From positions 310,001 through 374,000 of the forward strand of contig CANLSR010000001.1 in assembly GCA_947493945.1 (NCBI GenBank): a stretch of DNA of 64,000 nt, read 5' to 3'. Of the stretch, positions 44,429-53,229 are shown piece by piece. The position numbers were made by a program, and so were the translations under genes. The stretch comes from an uncultured bacterium. Lineage in GTDB: Bacteria; Bacteroidota; Rhodothermia; Rhodothermales; Rubricoccaceae. Position 1 is the first letter of the stretch. The number at the start of each line of letters is the position of its first letter. The notes beneath the pieces were generated by a model. That model did not search any database and had not been told where the DNA came from. It saw nothing but the letters and a program-made list of their open reading frames with translations.

Positions 44429-45409
44429 ATGGCCCACCTCCTCGACTTCGAGAAGCCCCTCGTCGACCTCGAAGCGAAGCTCGACGAGCTCCGCGCCTTC
44501 GAGGCCGAAGACGGCTCCGTCGACCTCTCGTCCCAGATCGTCGCGCTCGAAGCGCGCGTCGAAACGCTCCGCCAGTCGATCTACCGCGGGCTCACGCGGT
44601 GGCAGCGCGTCCAGCTCGCGCGCCACCCCGAGCGGCCGTACACGTTGGACTACGTCGACGCGCTCACGTCCGGGTTCGTCGAGCTCCACGGCGACCGGCT
44701 GTTCATGGACGACCGCGCGCTCGTCGGCGGCCCGGCCACGTTCCGGGGCTCGCGCTGGGGCGGCCGCGACCGGACGGTGATGGTGCTGGGCCACCAGAAG
44801 GGGCGCGACACCAAGCAGCGCAAGGAGCGGCGCTTCGGGATGCCCAACCCCGAGGGTTACCGCAAGGCCAAGCGGCTGATGGAGATGGCGGCCAAGTTCG
44901 GCAAGCCGGTCATCACGTTCCTGGACACGCCGGGCGCCTACCCCGGCCTGGAGGCCGAGGAGCGCGGCCAGGCCGAGGCCATCGCCCGCAACCTGCTGGT
45001 GATGGCCCGGCTGCCGGTGCCCATCGTCGTGGTCGTGATCGGCGAGGGCGCGTCGGGCGGCGCGCTGGGCATCGGCGTGGGCGACCGGGTGCTGATGCTG
45101 GAGAACTCGTGGTACTCGGTGATCTCGCCCGAGTCGTGCTCCTCCATCCTGTGGCGCTCGTGGGACTACAAGGAGGACGCCGCGCGCGCGTTGAAGCTGA
45201 CCGCGCCAGACCTGATCGACCACGGCGTCATCGACGAGATCGTGCCCGAGCCCATCGGCGGGGCGCACCAGGACCCCGAGGCCACGTTCGACGCGGCGGG
45301 CCGGGCCATCACCCGGAACCTCGACGCGCTCCTGGGCCTCGACACCGACGCCCTGCTGGCGGGCCGGCTCGCCAAGTTCGACGCGATGGGGGCGTACGAG
45401 GAGCGGTAG
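44429..45409 (+). CDS. accA: Acetyl-CoA carboxylase, carboxyltransferase subunit alpha
   Basis: Alpha subunit of the carboxyltransferase that makes malonyl-CoA for fatty-acid synthesis, working with AccD. The 326-residue protein has the N-terminal helical part ([19 protein letters not shown]), [73 protein letters not shown], and [21 protein letters not shown]. The ATG 44429 matches the family start. Downstream, the same frame continues after its TAG stop into a thioesterase that lacks a standard start codon. Confidence 0.97.
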   Translation: MAHLLDFEKPLVDLEAKLDELRAFEAEDGSVDLSSQIVALEARVETLRQSIYRGLTRWQRVQLARHPERPYTLDYVDALTSGFVELHGDRLFMDDRALVGGPATFRGSRWGGRDRTVMVLGHQKGRDTKQRKERRFGMPNPEGYRKAKRLMEMAAKFGKPVITFLDTPGAYPGLEAEERGQAEAIARNLLVMARLPVPIVVVVIGEGASGGALGIGVGDRVLMLENSWYSVISPESCSSILWRSWDYKEDAARALKLTAPDLIDHGVIDEIVPEPIGGAHQDPEATFDAAGRAITRNLDALLGLDTDALLAGRLAKFDAMGAYEER

Positions 45410-45475
45410 GAGGTCCGGGGCCGCACCCCCCGAACCGCTGCCGCCCCGTCCTCTCGCACCCACGCCGGCCGAACC

Positions 45476-45904
45476 CTGAACCGAGACCCCCGCACCTTCA
45501 CCTACGTCCACCGGGTCCGCTACCGCGAGTGCGACCCGATGGGCGTCGTCTACCACGCCCACGTGCTCGACTGGTTCGAGGCGGCGCGGACGGAGGCGCT
45601 GCGCGCGGCCGGCCTCCCGTACCGCCAGCTGGAGGAGAGCGGCGTGATCATGCCCGTCGTGGAGGTGGCCGTGCGCTACCACGGTAGCGTCTACTACGAC
45701 GACCTGGTGGACGTCGAGGCCGCATTCCCGTCGGTCGGCGTGCGCGTGCCGATCGACTACGCGGTGCGCCGCCAGGGCGAGGGCGACGTGCTGATCTCGG
45801 GCCGCGTGACGCTGTGCTTCGTCGATCCCGCACGAGGCCGGCCCGTGGCTCCGCCCGACGCCGTCCGCGCCGCGCTGGCGGCTGGGGCGGGCGAGGCGGG
45901 GTAG
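45476..45904 (+). CDS. Hotdog-fold acyl-CoA thioesterase (YbgC/FadM-like), non-standard start
   Basis: A 4HBT thioesterase that hydrolyses acyl-CoAs in the cytoplasm. The conserved region is FTYVHRVRYRECDPMGVVYHAHVLDWFEAARTEALR, where the Asp before PMG is the catalytic residue of the YbgC group. The first ATG in frame (45539) lies after this Asp, so it cannot be the start of a working enzyme. Between the accA TAG (45407) and the conserved region no ATG, GTG or TTG occurs in frame; the only plausible start is CTG 45476, giving 142 residues. Readthrough from accA is the alternative. The start overlaps a GAACCCTGAACC-type repeat fragment. Confidence 0.8.
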   Translation: MNRDPRTFTYVHRVRYRECDPMGVVYHAHVLDWFEAARTEALRAAGLPYRQLEESGVIMPVVEVAVRYHGSVYYDDLVDVEAAFPSVGVRVPIDYAVRRQGEGDVLISGRVTLCFVDPARGRPVAPPDAVRAALAAGAGEAG

Positions 45905-45957
45905 GCGTCGGATCTCGGGCGCGGCGGGCCGTGTTGCTTGCCAAACCCTCCGCCCCT

Positions 45958-46851
45958 ATGCCCCTGTCCCGCCGCCAGTTCGTCGCGCGCACGGCCGCCG
46001 CGACCGTCGCCCTCTCCTTTGCCTCGCCTCTCGCGGCCGCCAGCGCGCGGCGCCGCGCCGAGTTCCTGCCCGTCCGCCGGGGCGTGGGCGCGTTCACGGA
46101 CCGCGGCGGCACCATCGGCTACCTCCAGCAGCCGGACGCGCTCGTCGCCGTCGACGCCCAGTTCCCCGACTCCGCCCGGGCCTTTCTGGAGGGGCTGGAG
46201 GGCAGCGCGCGCGGGCTCGACCTGTTGGTCAACACGCACCACCACGGCGACCACACGGCCGGCAACGCGGTGCTGGCGCCCGTCGCGGCGCGGCACGTGG
46301 CCCACGTCGCCGTGCCCGGTCTGCAGCGCGCCTCGGCCGTCCGCAGCGGCTCGCTCGACGCCCAGCGCTACCCGTCCGAGACGTTCGAGCGGACCTGGAG
46401 CGCCGAGGTCGGCGACGAGGTGGTGGCGCTCCACTACTTCGGCCCGGCCCACACCTGCGGCGACGCGATGGTCCACTTTGAGCGGGCCGACGTGGTCCAC
46501 ACCGGCGACCTGGTGTTCAACCGCCGCCAGCCCTACATCGACGCCGGCGCGGGCGCGCTCACGACCGGCTGGATCGGCGTCCTGGAAGAGGCGCATGGCC
46601 GGTTCGGCGACGGCACCGCGTTCATCTTCGGCCACGCCGGCGAGGGCTGGCCCGTCGTCGGCACGCGCGCCGACCTGCTGACCATGCGCGACTTCCTCTC
46701 GGCCCTCAACGACGCCGTCGCCGCCCGGCTGGCGGCCGGCGAGACGGCCGAGCAGATGGTGGACATGACCGTCCCCGGCTTCGAAGACTGGGGGCCGACG
46801 CCGATGCGCGTAGTCGAGCCCGTCGTGGCCGAGCAGCAGGCTGGGGAGTAG
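45958..46851 (+). CDS. Exported metallo-beta-lactamase-fold hydrolase
   Basis: A 297-residue protein with a twin-arginine-type signal (MPLSRRQFVARTAAATVALSFASPLAAA) and a metallo-beta-lactamase fold: zinc motif NTHHHGDHTAGN, a second His in FGPAHTCGDAMVHF, an Asp in VVHTGDLVFNRRQPYID, and a third His in FIFGHAGEGWPVV. The export by the Tat route implies that it folds in the cytoplasm. The substrate is unknown; relatives include quinoprotein-relay (SoxH-like) and lactonase-type proteins. ATG 45958 is the start of the signal peptide, 53 bp after the thioesterase stop. Confidence 0.88.
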   Translation: MPLSRRQFVARTAAATVALSFASPLAAASARRRAEFLPVRRGVGAFTDRGGTIGYLQQPDALVAVDAQFPDSARAFLEGLEGSARGLDLLVNTHHHGDHTAGNAVLAPVAARHVAHVAVPGLQRASAVRSGSLDAQRYPSETFERTWSAEVGDEVVALHYFGPAHTCGDAMVHFERADVVHTGDLVFNRRQPYIDAGAGALTTGWIGVLEEAHGRFGDGTAFIFGHAGEGWPVVGTRADLLTMRDFLSALNDAVAARLAAGETAEQMVDMTVPGFEDWGPTPMRVVEPVVAEQQAGE

Positions 46852-46894
46852 GGAACGAGAGATCTCGGTCCCGCTTCTATCGCTAGCCACCGCC

Positions 46895-46922
46895 GTAGGG
46901 GCGTATCGCAATACGCCCCTAC
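46895..46922. repeat. GTAGGGGCGTAT inverted repeat
   Basis: Perfect 12-bp arms GTAGGGGCGTAT (46895-46906) and ATACGCCCCTAC (46911-46922) around CGCA, 43 bp after the hydrolase stop. The sequence looks like a widespread REP-like intergenic palindrome rather than a gene-specific element, and may serve as terminator. Confidence 0.75.
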
Positions 46923-46967
46923 CGAGCACGGTCTCCCCAATAGAGCTTCGCTACACCGCCCATCCCC

Positions 46968-47870
46968 ATGCTCCCGATTCCCGATGACGTCGCCGCCGAC
47001 CTGGACGCCCTGATCGCCCGCGCGCTGGCGGAGGACGTGGGCGCCGGCGACGTCACCACCCAGGCGACGATCCCCGAGGGCACGCGGGCTACGGCCACGT
47101 TTCTGCTGAAGGAGAGCGGCGTGGTGGCCGGGCTGGCCGTCGCCGAGCGCGTGTTCGACGCCGTCGACCCGGCCCTCGCCGTGACCTGGACCGCTGGCGA
47201 CGGCGACCGGGTGGAGGCCGGGACGACGTTTGGAACGGTCGAGGGCCGGGCGCGCTCGATCCTGACGGCCGAGCGGCTGGCCCTGAACCTGATGCAGCGC
47301 ATGGGCGGCATCGCGACGGCGGCGGCGCGGATGGCCCAGGCGGCACGCCCGGCGACGGTGCTGGACACGCGCAAGACGGCGCCCGGGCTCCGCGCGCTCG
47401 ACAAGTGGGCGGTCCGGCTAGGCGGCGCCCGGAACCACCGCGCCGGGCTGTTCGACATGGTGCTGGTCAAGGACAACCACATCGCCGCGGCCGGCGGCAT
47501 TCGGCAGGCCATCGACGCCGTCGGTGCCCACGCGCAGGAGACGGGCCGGGAGCTTCCGGTCGAGGTCGAGGCGCGGACGCTGGACGAGGTCGACGCCGTG
47601 CTGGCGGCCGTCGCCGGCGGCGCGCGCGTGGACCGGATCCTGCTCGACAACATGGCCCGCCGGACCGACGACGGCCTGGACGTGTCGATGCTGGCCCAGG
47701 CCGTCGAGCGCGTCGGCGGGCGCGTCCAGACCGAGGCGTCGGGGAACGTGACTCTGGACACCGTTCCGACCATCGCCGCCACCGGCGTCGACTTGATCTC
47801 GTCCGGCGCCCTAACTCATTCGGTCACGGCCCTAGACGTGTCGCTCAAGGTGGACCTAGAGCTGGGCTGA
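46968..47870 (+). CDS. nadC: Nicotinate-nucleotide pyrophosphorylase (quinolinate phosphoribosyltransferase)
   Basis: De novo NAD synthesis: quinolinate plus PRPP gives nicotinate mononucleotide, pyrophosphate and CO2. The 300-residue protein has ALAEDVGAGDVTTQATIPEG, LTAERLALNLMQRMGGIAT, LDTRKTAPGLRALDKWAVRLGGARNHRAGLFDMVLVKDNHI, ILLDNM, TEASGNVTLDT and GVDLISSGALTHS. All substrate-binding residues of the family are visible. Length and start (ATG 46968) are as expected. The other genes of the pathway (nadA, nadB) are not in the window. Confidence 0.97.
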   Translation: MLPIPDDVAADLDALIARALAEDVGAGDVTTQATIPEGTRATATFLLKESGVVAGLAVAERVFDAVDPALAVTWTAGDGDRVEAGTTFGTVEGRARSILTAERLALNLMQRMGGIATAAARMAQAARPATVLDTRKTAPGLRALDKWAVRLGGARNHRAGLFDMVLVKDNHIAAAGGIRQAIDAVGAHAQETGRELPVEVEARTLDEVDAVLAAVAGGARVDRILLDNMARRTDDGLDVSMLAQAVERVGGRVQTEASGNVTLDTVPTIAATGVDLISSGALTHSVTALDVSLKVDLELG

Positions 47871-47966
47871 CGCCGGGCCCTCGCCGGCCGCCTCCGCCAG
47901 CCGGGCGGCGGCGACGGAGCCCGCGTGCGCCCGGCGCGTTCCACGCGGTCCCCGCCCGCCCCCTCG

Positions 47967-50522
47967 ATGCCCGAGCCCCTCCGCCTCGACCTCCCGATCC
48001 TGCTCCCCGACGCGCCGAGCGCGCGTGACGCCTGCGCGGCCCGGCTGACCGACGCGCTGGCGGCGACGGCGGGCGTGGAGCGGGCGCACGTCGTCGAGGG
48101 CGAGAGTGGCGGACCGGCGCAGTTGTGTCTCCACTACGACCCGGCCGTGGTGGCGCTGCCGCGCCTGCGCCGCGCCGCCGAGGCGGCCGGCACCCGCATC
48201 ACCGAGCGCTACGGCCACGTGCTCTGGGGCGCCGACGGGATCGGCCACCAGCGCCGCGCCCGGACCGTCGCCGAGCGGCTCCGCCAGCGGCCCGGCGTGG
48301 TCGAGGCCGAGGCCAACGCGACGGGTCCGGTACGCATCGAGTTCGACCGCCAGGCGACCAGCGAGGCGGCGCTCCGCCAGGCGCTCGCCGACCTGGGCGT
48401 GACCGTCACGTCGGCGCCCGCCGAGGTGGACGCGCTCTCGGACGATCCGCCGGCCGTGGACGCGGCCCACGATCACAGCGAGCACGCCGAGGCCGACGAC
48501 CACAGCGGCCACGACCACGCGCCGGGCGCCCACGGCGGAGGCGGCGCCCACGACCACGCGCACGGCGGCCTCTTCGGCGAGCGGACCGAGGTGATCTTTG
48601 CGGTTCTGGCGGGCGTCTGCGTGGGGCTCGGGTGGGCGCTCGACACGTTTGCCGACGTGGCCGAGGGCGTCCCGTTCGCGCTCTACCTCGGCGCCTACGC
48701 CTTTGGCGGCTGGTTCACGGTGAGAGAGGCCATCGACTCGGTCCGCGCCGGGCGCTTCGAGATCGACTTCCTGATGATCGTGGCCGCCGCCGGGGCCGCC
48801 GCCCTGGGCGAGTGGTTCGAGGGCGGGCTGCTGCTGTTCCTGTTCTCCATCGGCCACGCGCTCGAAGGCTACGCGATGGGCCGGGCGCGCGCCGCCATCG
48901 AGGCCCTGGGCGAGCTGGCGCCGGCCACCGCCCGGGTCCGCCGCGGCGGCGTCGAGCGCGAGGTGCCGGTCGGCGAGCTCAAAGTGGGCGACACGGTCGT
49001 GGTGCGGCCCGACGAGCGGATCGCGGCCGACGGCGTCGTGGCCGAGGGCACCAGCGCCGTCGACCAGGCGCCGGTGACGGGCGAGAGCGTGCCCGTCGAC
49101 AAACGGCCCGCGCCCGACCTCGACGCCGCGCTGGCGGAGGCCGCCAGCGGCTCGGCCGACGGCCTGCCGCCGGAGCACCGCGTCTTTGCGGGCACGCTCA
49201 ACGGGGCCGGCGCGCTCGACGTCGTGGTCACGCGGCCGGCCGGCGAGACCACGCTGGCGCGGGTGGTCCAGATGGTGGCCCAAGCCGAGACCGAGCGCTC
49301 GCCGACGCAGCGCTTTACCGACCGGTTCGAGCGGGTGTTCGTGCCGTCGGTGCTGGCGCTGGTCGCCGCCTTGATCGTCGGCCCGCCGGCCCTGGACGCG
49401 CTGGGCGTGCTCTCGGAGCCGTTCTCCGCCAGCTTCTACCGCGCGATGGCCGTGCTGGTGGCCGCGTCGCCGTGCGCGCTCGCCATCGCCACGCCGTCGG
49501 CGGTGCTATCGGGCGTGGCCCGGGCCGGGCGGAGCGGCGTCCTGGTCAAGGGCGGCGGGCCGCTGGAGGCGCTGGGCGGGCTGACGGCCATCGCCTTCGA
49601 CAAGACGGGCACGCTGACCGAGGGCGCCCCCCGCGTGACCGACGTCGTCGCGGTCCCGGGCGTGACCGAGGCCGAGCTGACCGGGGTCGCCGTCGCCGTC
49701 GAGGGCCTGAGCGAGCACCCCCTCGCCCGCGCGGTCGTCCGCGACCTGGCCGACCGGGCCGCGTGGGACACCAAGGCCAACGGCCTCCAGAGCGTGACCG
49801 GCCACGGCGTCCGCGCCACGCTGGCGGGCGAGCCCGTCGCCGTGGGCAAGCCCGACCTGTTCACCCTCGACGGCGGCGCTGGGGCGCCGGACGCGCTCCT
49901 GGACGCCGACCGCCGGCTCAAGGCCGACGGCCGCTCGACGATGCTGGTCCAGCGCGGCGGCCGGTTCCTGGGCGTGATCGGGCTGATGGACACGCCCCGA
50001 GAATCGGCCAAGGGCGTGATCCGAGACCTCCACGCCTTGGGCATCGAGACCACGATCATGATCTCGGGCGACGCCCAGACCGTCGCCGAGTCGGTCGGCC
50101 GGGCCGTCGGCATCGACCAGGTCCGGGGCGACCTGCTCCCCGAAGACAAGGTCGAGGCCATCAAGACCCTCCGCCAGCGGGGCGAGGTGGCGATGGTGGG
50201 CGACGGCGTCAACGACGCGCCGGCGATGGCCAACGCTACCGTCGGCATCGCGATGGGCGCGGCCGGCTCCGACGTGGCCCTGGAGACGGCCGACGTGGCG
50301 CTGATGGCCGACGACCTGGCCCGGCTCCCGTTCGCCGTCGGCCTGAGCCGAAAGACGCGCGGCATCATCCGCCAGAACCTGTGGATGAGCCTGGGGATGG
50401 TGGCGTTCCTGGTGCCGGCGACGTTGTTCGGGCTCGGGATCGGGCCGGCCGTCGCGCTCCACGAGGGCTCGACGCTGGTCGTGGTCGTCAACGCCCTCCG
50501 CCTCCTGGCCTACCGCGAGTAG
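47967..50522 (+). CDS. P1B-4-type metal-exporting ATPase with His-rich linker
   Basis: Inner-membrane heavy-metal ATPase of 851 residues. Features in order: two HMA-like folds without CxxC (residues about 15-80 and 95-140), a His/Asp-rich linker (AHDHSEHAEADDH... and GAHDHAHGG, about 165-205), membrane helices, actuator motif TGES (about 370), the metal-site SPC (ASPCALAIATPS, about 500), phosphorylation motif DKTGT (about 544), MVGDGVNDAPAM (about 747), and HEGST in the last helices (about 831). SPC plus HEG is the mark of the P1B-4 group (CoaT/CtpD), which exports Co, Zn or Fe(II). Zn/Cd/Cu pumps have CPC instead. No regulator gene is next to it. Confidence 0.93.
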   Translation: MPEPLRLDLPILLPDAPSARDACAARLTDALAATAGVERAHVVEGESGGPAQLCLHYDPAVVALPRLRRAAEAAGTRITERYGHVLWGADGIGHQRRARTVAERLRQRPGVVEAEANATGPVRIEFDRQATSEAALRQALADLGVTVTSAPAEVDALSDDPPAVDAAHDHSEHAEADDHSGHDHAPGAHGGGGAHDHAHGGLFGERTEVIFAVLAGVCVGLGWALDTFADVAEGVPFALYLGAYAFGGWFTVREAIDSVRAGRFEIDFLMIVAAAGAAALGEWFEGGLLLFLFSIGHALEGYAMGRARAAIEALGELAPATARVRRGGVEREVPVGELKVGDTVVVRPDERIAADGVVAEGTSAVDQAPVTGESVPVDKRPAPDLDAALAEAASGSADGLPPEHRVFAGTLNGAGALDVVVTRPAGETTLARVVQMVAQAETERSPTQRFTDRFERVFVPSVLALVAALIVGPPALDALGVLSEPFSASFYRAMAVLVAASPCALAIATPSAVLSGVARAGRSGVLVKGGGPLEALGGLTAIAFDKTGTLTEGAPRVTDVVAVPGVTEAELTGVAVAVEGLSEHPLARAVVRDLADRAAWDTKANGLQSVTGHGVRATLAGEPVAVGKPDLFTLDGGAGAPDALLDADRRLKADGRSTMLVQRGGRFLGVIGLMDTPRESAKGVIRDLHALGIETTIMISGDAQTVAESVGRAVGIDQVRGDLLPEDKVEAIKTLRQRGEVAMVGDGVNDAPAMANATVGIAMGAAGSDVALETADVALMADDLARLPFAVGLSRKTRGIIRQNLWMSLGMVAFLVPATLFGLGIGPAVALHEGSTLVVVVNALRLLAYRE

Positions 50523-50551
50523 CTCGCCTACCGCGAGTAGCCGCGGAGTCT

Positions 50552-50576
50552 CCGCCAGCGGGCCGGCCGCTGGCGG
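50552..50576. terminator. Hairpin between convergent genes
   Basis: CCGCCAGCG (50552-50560) and CGCTGGCGG (50568-50576) separated by GGCCGGC, between the ATPase stop (50522) and the stop of the di-heme remnant (50600). Member of the CCGCCAGC palindrome family. Confidence 0.55.
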
Positions 50577-50599
50577 CGCGGCTCAGCCGGCGGGGCGCG

Positions 50600-50941
50600 C
50601 TACAGCGACCGGAGAAAGTCGAGCAGCGCGTCGCGGTCGGCGCGGCCGAGGGCGCGGAACCGCTCTCGGGCGGCCTCGGCCTCGCCGCCGTGCCACAGCA
50701 CGGCCTCCACGACGCCGCGCGCGCGGCCGTCGTGCAACAGCTCCTCGGCGCCGTTGACGGCGTGCGTCAGGCCCAGGCCCCACAGCGGCGGCGTGCGCCA
50801 CTCGCTCCCGCTCGCTTGGTGGTCGGGGCGGCCATCGGCCAGGCCCAGCCCCATGCCGTGGAGCAAGAGGTCGGTGTAGGGACCGATGGTCTGGCCCGAG
50901 ACGCCCGGCAGCGTGCCCGTCTTATCTGGACTGGGTCCAAC
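50600..50941 (-). pseudogene. C-terminal remnant of a di-heme oxidoreductase (DUF1111)
   Basis: The open frame from a stop at 50944 reads GTLPGVSGQTIGPYTDLLLHG, MGLGLADGRPDHQASGSEWR, TPPLWGLGLTHAVNGAEELL, HDGRARGVVEAVLWHGGEAEA and ends in LLDFLRSL. This is the typical C-terminus of the DUF1111 di-heme oxidoreductase family, normally about 450-500 residues, of which only about 113 remain. The two CxxCH heme-binding sites would lie in the missing part. No start codon fits; the 5' edge adjoins a TATCTGGA-rich sequence at 50922-50975. It is best seen as a gene fragment. Confidence 0.78.
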
Positions 50942-51012
50942 CTAGCTCGCCTATCTGGATTCCATCCAGACAAGTGGCGCCTCCGTCTGCTCTTCACCTG
51001 GCGGCGGCGCGA

Positions 51013-51453
51013 CTAGACGTGCCGCACCTTGCGCCGCGGCGGCGGCCGGCGACTCGGCAGCGAGTCCGGGCTGACGACCTCGAACTGGACCCGCTGGGTG
51101 CCGCGGCGGCGCATCGCCAGCCGGTCGGCGGCGGCGCCCGACAGGTCGAGCTGGCGGCCCCGCACGAACGGCCCGCGGTCGTTGACGCGGACCAGCACGC
51201 GCCGCCCGTTGCGCACCGACGACACCCGGAGCAACGTCCCGAACGGGAGCGAGCGGTGGGCGGCCGTCATCGCGCCGTGGTTGTAGCGCTCGCCGTTGGC
51301 GGTGCGGTTGCCGTGGAGCGAGGCGGCGTAGAAGCTGGCCACGCCCGAGCGGTCGAGCTTGGCCTGGGCGCGCCCGCCGCCGGGGGTGATGGCCGCTTGC
51401 TGGGCCAGGCTGGGAACGGCGAGAACGGAGAGGACGAGGACGAGTCGCTTCAC
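51013..51453 (-). CDS. rlpA: RlpA-like septal ring lytic transglycosylase
   Basis: A 146-residue exported protein with a signal peptide (VKRLVLVLSVLAVPSLAQQ) and a double-psi beta-barrel domain: GVASFYAASLHGNRTANGERYNHGAMTAAHRSLPFGTLLRV, then RVLVRVNDRGPFVRGRQLDLSGAAADRLAM. The His and Asp of the RlpA active site (TAAHRSLPFG and VNDRGPF) are visible. Unlike E. coli RlpA it has no SPOR domain and no lipobox, which is common in Bacteroidota. Start GTG 51453 opens the signal sequence. It probably trims septal or naked glycan strands. Confidence 0.92.
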   Translation of the reverse strand: MKRLVLVLSVLAVPSLAQQAAITPGGGRAQAKLDRSGVASFYAASLHGNRTANGERYNHGAMTAAHRSLPFGTLLRVSSVRNGRRVLVRVNDRGPFVRGRQLDLSGAAADRLAMRRRGTQRVQFEVVSPDSLPSRRPPPRRKVRHV

Positions 51454-51663
51454 ATGGGGTCCGGGGGGTGAGACAGGGGGCCGAGGCCCGGCGTCAAGGG
51501 CGAGACTACGGACGCGCACGCGAACCGGGCACGCGCGACGCGCCCGACTCGTGGACTCTTGGGCGTTCCTCTACCCCGCCTGCGCTGCACCGCCACCGGG
51601 CCTCCACAAACGGAATGGCTTGGCGGGCCCTTTATCTTCCGTCCCCGCCCTCTCCCCGCACCT

Positions 51664-52335
51664 GTGCCGTCGCTCCTGCTCGTCCTGGCCCTGAGCTACC
51701 TGCTGGGCGCGGTCCCGTTCAGCCTGGTCGTCGCCCGCGTGCTCGGCGTCGACCTCCGCCAGCACGGGAGCGGCAACGCGGGCGCCACGAACGCGATGCG
51801 CGTGCTCGGCAAAGGGCCCGGCCTGCTGGTGTTCCTGCTCGACTTTGGCAAGGGCCTGGCCGCCGTCACGCTGGTGGCGCGCCTGGCCGACGTGGACGCG
51901 CTCGTAGGCGTCTTGGGCTCGCGCCCAGAGCTCGTGGCCGCCTGGGTGGCGACGCTGGCGGGCACGGCGGCCATGCTGGGCCACGTGTTCACGGTCTGGG
52001 GCCGGCTGGTTTTCGGCTCGTGGAAGGGCGGGAAGGGCGTCGCGACAGGGGCCGGGATGCTGGCCGGGCTGGCGCCGCTGCCCGTGGCGCTGGCGACGCT
52101 CGTGTTCGCGGGCGTGCTCGCAGCGACGCGCTACGTGTCGCTGGGCTCCATCCTGGCCGCGCTGTCGCTGCCGGTGACGCTGCTGGCGCTCCACTTCGGG
52201 CTGGGCGTCGAGAGCCCGCCGCCGGTCTGGATCTTCGCCACCGTCGTGCCGGCCTTTATCGTATGGACGCACCGCGCCAACGTCCGCCGGCTGCTGAACG
52301 GGACCGAGTCGCGGATCGGATCCAAGGCGAGCTAA
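51664..52335 (+). CDS. plsY: Glycerol-3-phosphate acyltransferase PlsY
   Basis: Integral membrane enzyme that transfers acyl from acyl-phosphate to glycerol-3-phosphate, the first step of phospholipid synthesis. The 223-residue protein has five or so membrane helices and the three motifs: VLGVDLRQHGSGNAGATNAMRVLGKGPGLLVFLLDFGKG, GHVFTVWGRLVFGSWKGGKGVATGAG, and HRANVRRLLNGTESRIG. Start GTG 51664. A TATCTT box at 51633-51638 is a possible promoter element. It is divergent from rlpA across about 210 bp. Confidence 0.95.
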   Translation: MPSLLLVLALSYLLGAVPFSLVVARVLGVDLRQHGSGNAGATNAMRVLGKGPGLLVFLLDFGKGLAAVTLVARLADVDALVGVLGSRPELVAAWVATLAGTAAMLGHVFTVWGRLVFGSWKGGKGVATGAGMLAGLAPLPVALATLVFAGVLAATRYVSLGSILAALSLPVTLLALHFGLGVESPPPVWIFATVVPAFIVWTHRANVRRLLNGTESRIGSKAS

Positions 52336-52496
52336 CTCGCCGCTGGCGCTCACCGCCAGCGCGAGGGCGTGCAGCGGGGAAGATGGGCGACGACATATGT
52401 ATTCGAAATGTGTGGACGCCAAAATGTAGATTCCATGCGCCGGCGCTACACCAAGCGGGCGGAGGCTCCGTTGGAAGCGCACTCACCTTCCCCCGC

Positions 52497-53204
52497 ATGC
52501 CCATGCGCCTCGTCACTGTCGCCGCCCTCCTGGTGGTCTTAGCCTCCGCCCCCTCCGCCCAGACCCAGTTTGCCGACAGCGCCGGCACCTACGTCGCGCT
52601 CCACAGACTGTCGAGCAACTACGGGACAGGCCTCGGCCTCAACGCCTCACTCGGCCGACGGCTCTCCAACGGGCTCGACTACGGCGTCCAGTTTGACTTC
52701 GGCCAGAGCGGTAGCCGCTCGGACGGGTTCGCGGGGGCATCCTCGGCGTTCGCCGCGGGTCCGACGCTGGGACTCACCCGAGGGATCGGGGCCGGCGTCC
52801 TGGGACGCGTGTCGACGGCCGTACTGTACCGGTCGAGCGCAGGCACGTTTCGGCGATCGCTCGCGACGGACGGGGAGGCCCGCTACAACTCGGTCTCCAG
52901 CCAGTCGCTGACCGGGTCCATCGCGGCCACGGTCTCGCGTCCGGTCAAGCTCTACGGATCGCTGCGCGTCCAGCCGACCGTCGGGGTGCTCGCTCAGGCC
53001 AGCCGCTCGCTGTCATTCGAGACCGACCTGGACGGCTTCGAGCCCTCTCGGTCGTGGGGCCAGACGGGCGTCCTTCTTCAGGTGCCGGTCTCGGTCCGGG
53101 TGCTCGGGAGCGACCTCACGATCGAGCCAGGGGTGATCGTCCCCGTCACCGGGCGCAGCGACAGGTATGTGTACGCCGGCGGCGGCCTCCGGCTCAACTT
53201 CTAG
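52497..53204 (+). CDS. Outer-membrane beta-barrel protein, unknown function
   Basis: A 235-residue protein with a signal peptide (MRLVTVAALLVVLASAPSAQ) and a regular pattern of short amphipathic beta-strands ending in Phe (GGGLRLNF). Strands such as LGLNASLGRRLSNGLDYGVQFDFGQSG, KLYGSLRVQPTVGVLAQ, TIEPGVIVPVTGRSDRYVYAGGG fit an eight- or ten-stranded barrel. No specific family is recognised. The ATG at 52497 or the one two codons later may be used. A TAGATT promoter-like box lies at 52426-52431. Confidence 0.72.
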   Translation: MPMRLVTVAALLVVLASAPSAQTQFADSAGTYVALHRLSSNYGTGLGLNASLGRRLSNGLDYGVQFDFGQSGSRSDGFAGASSAFAAGPTLGLTRGIGAGVLGRVSTAVLYRSSAGTFRRSLATDGEARYNSVSSQSLTGSIAATVSRPVKLYGSLRVQPTVGVLAQASRSLSFETDLDGFEPSRSWGQTGVLLQVPVSVRVLGSDLTIEPGVIVPVTGRSDRYVYAGGGLRLNF

Positions 53205-53229
53205 CCCTCGCCCCGCTGGCGGCGGGCGG

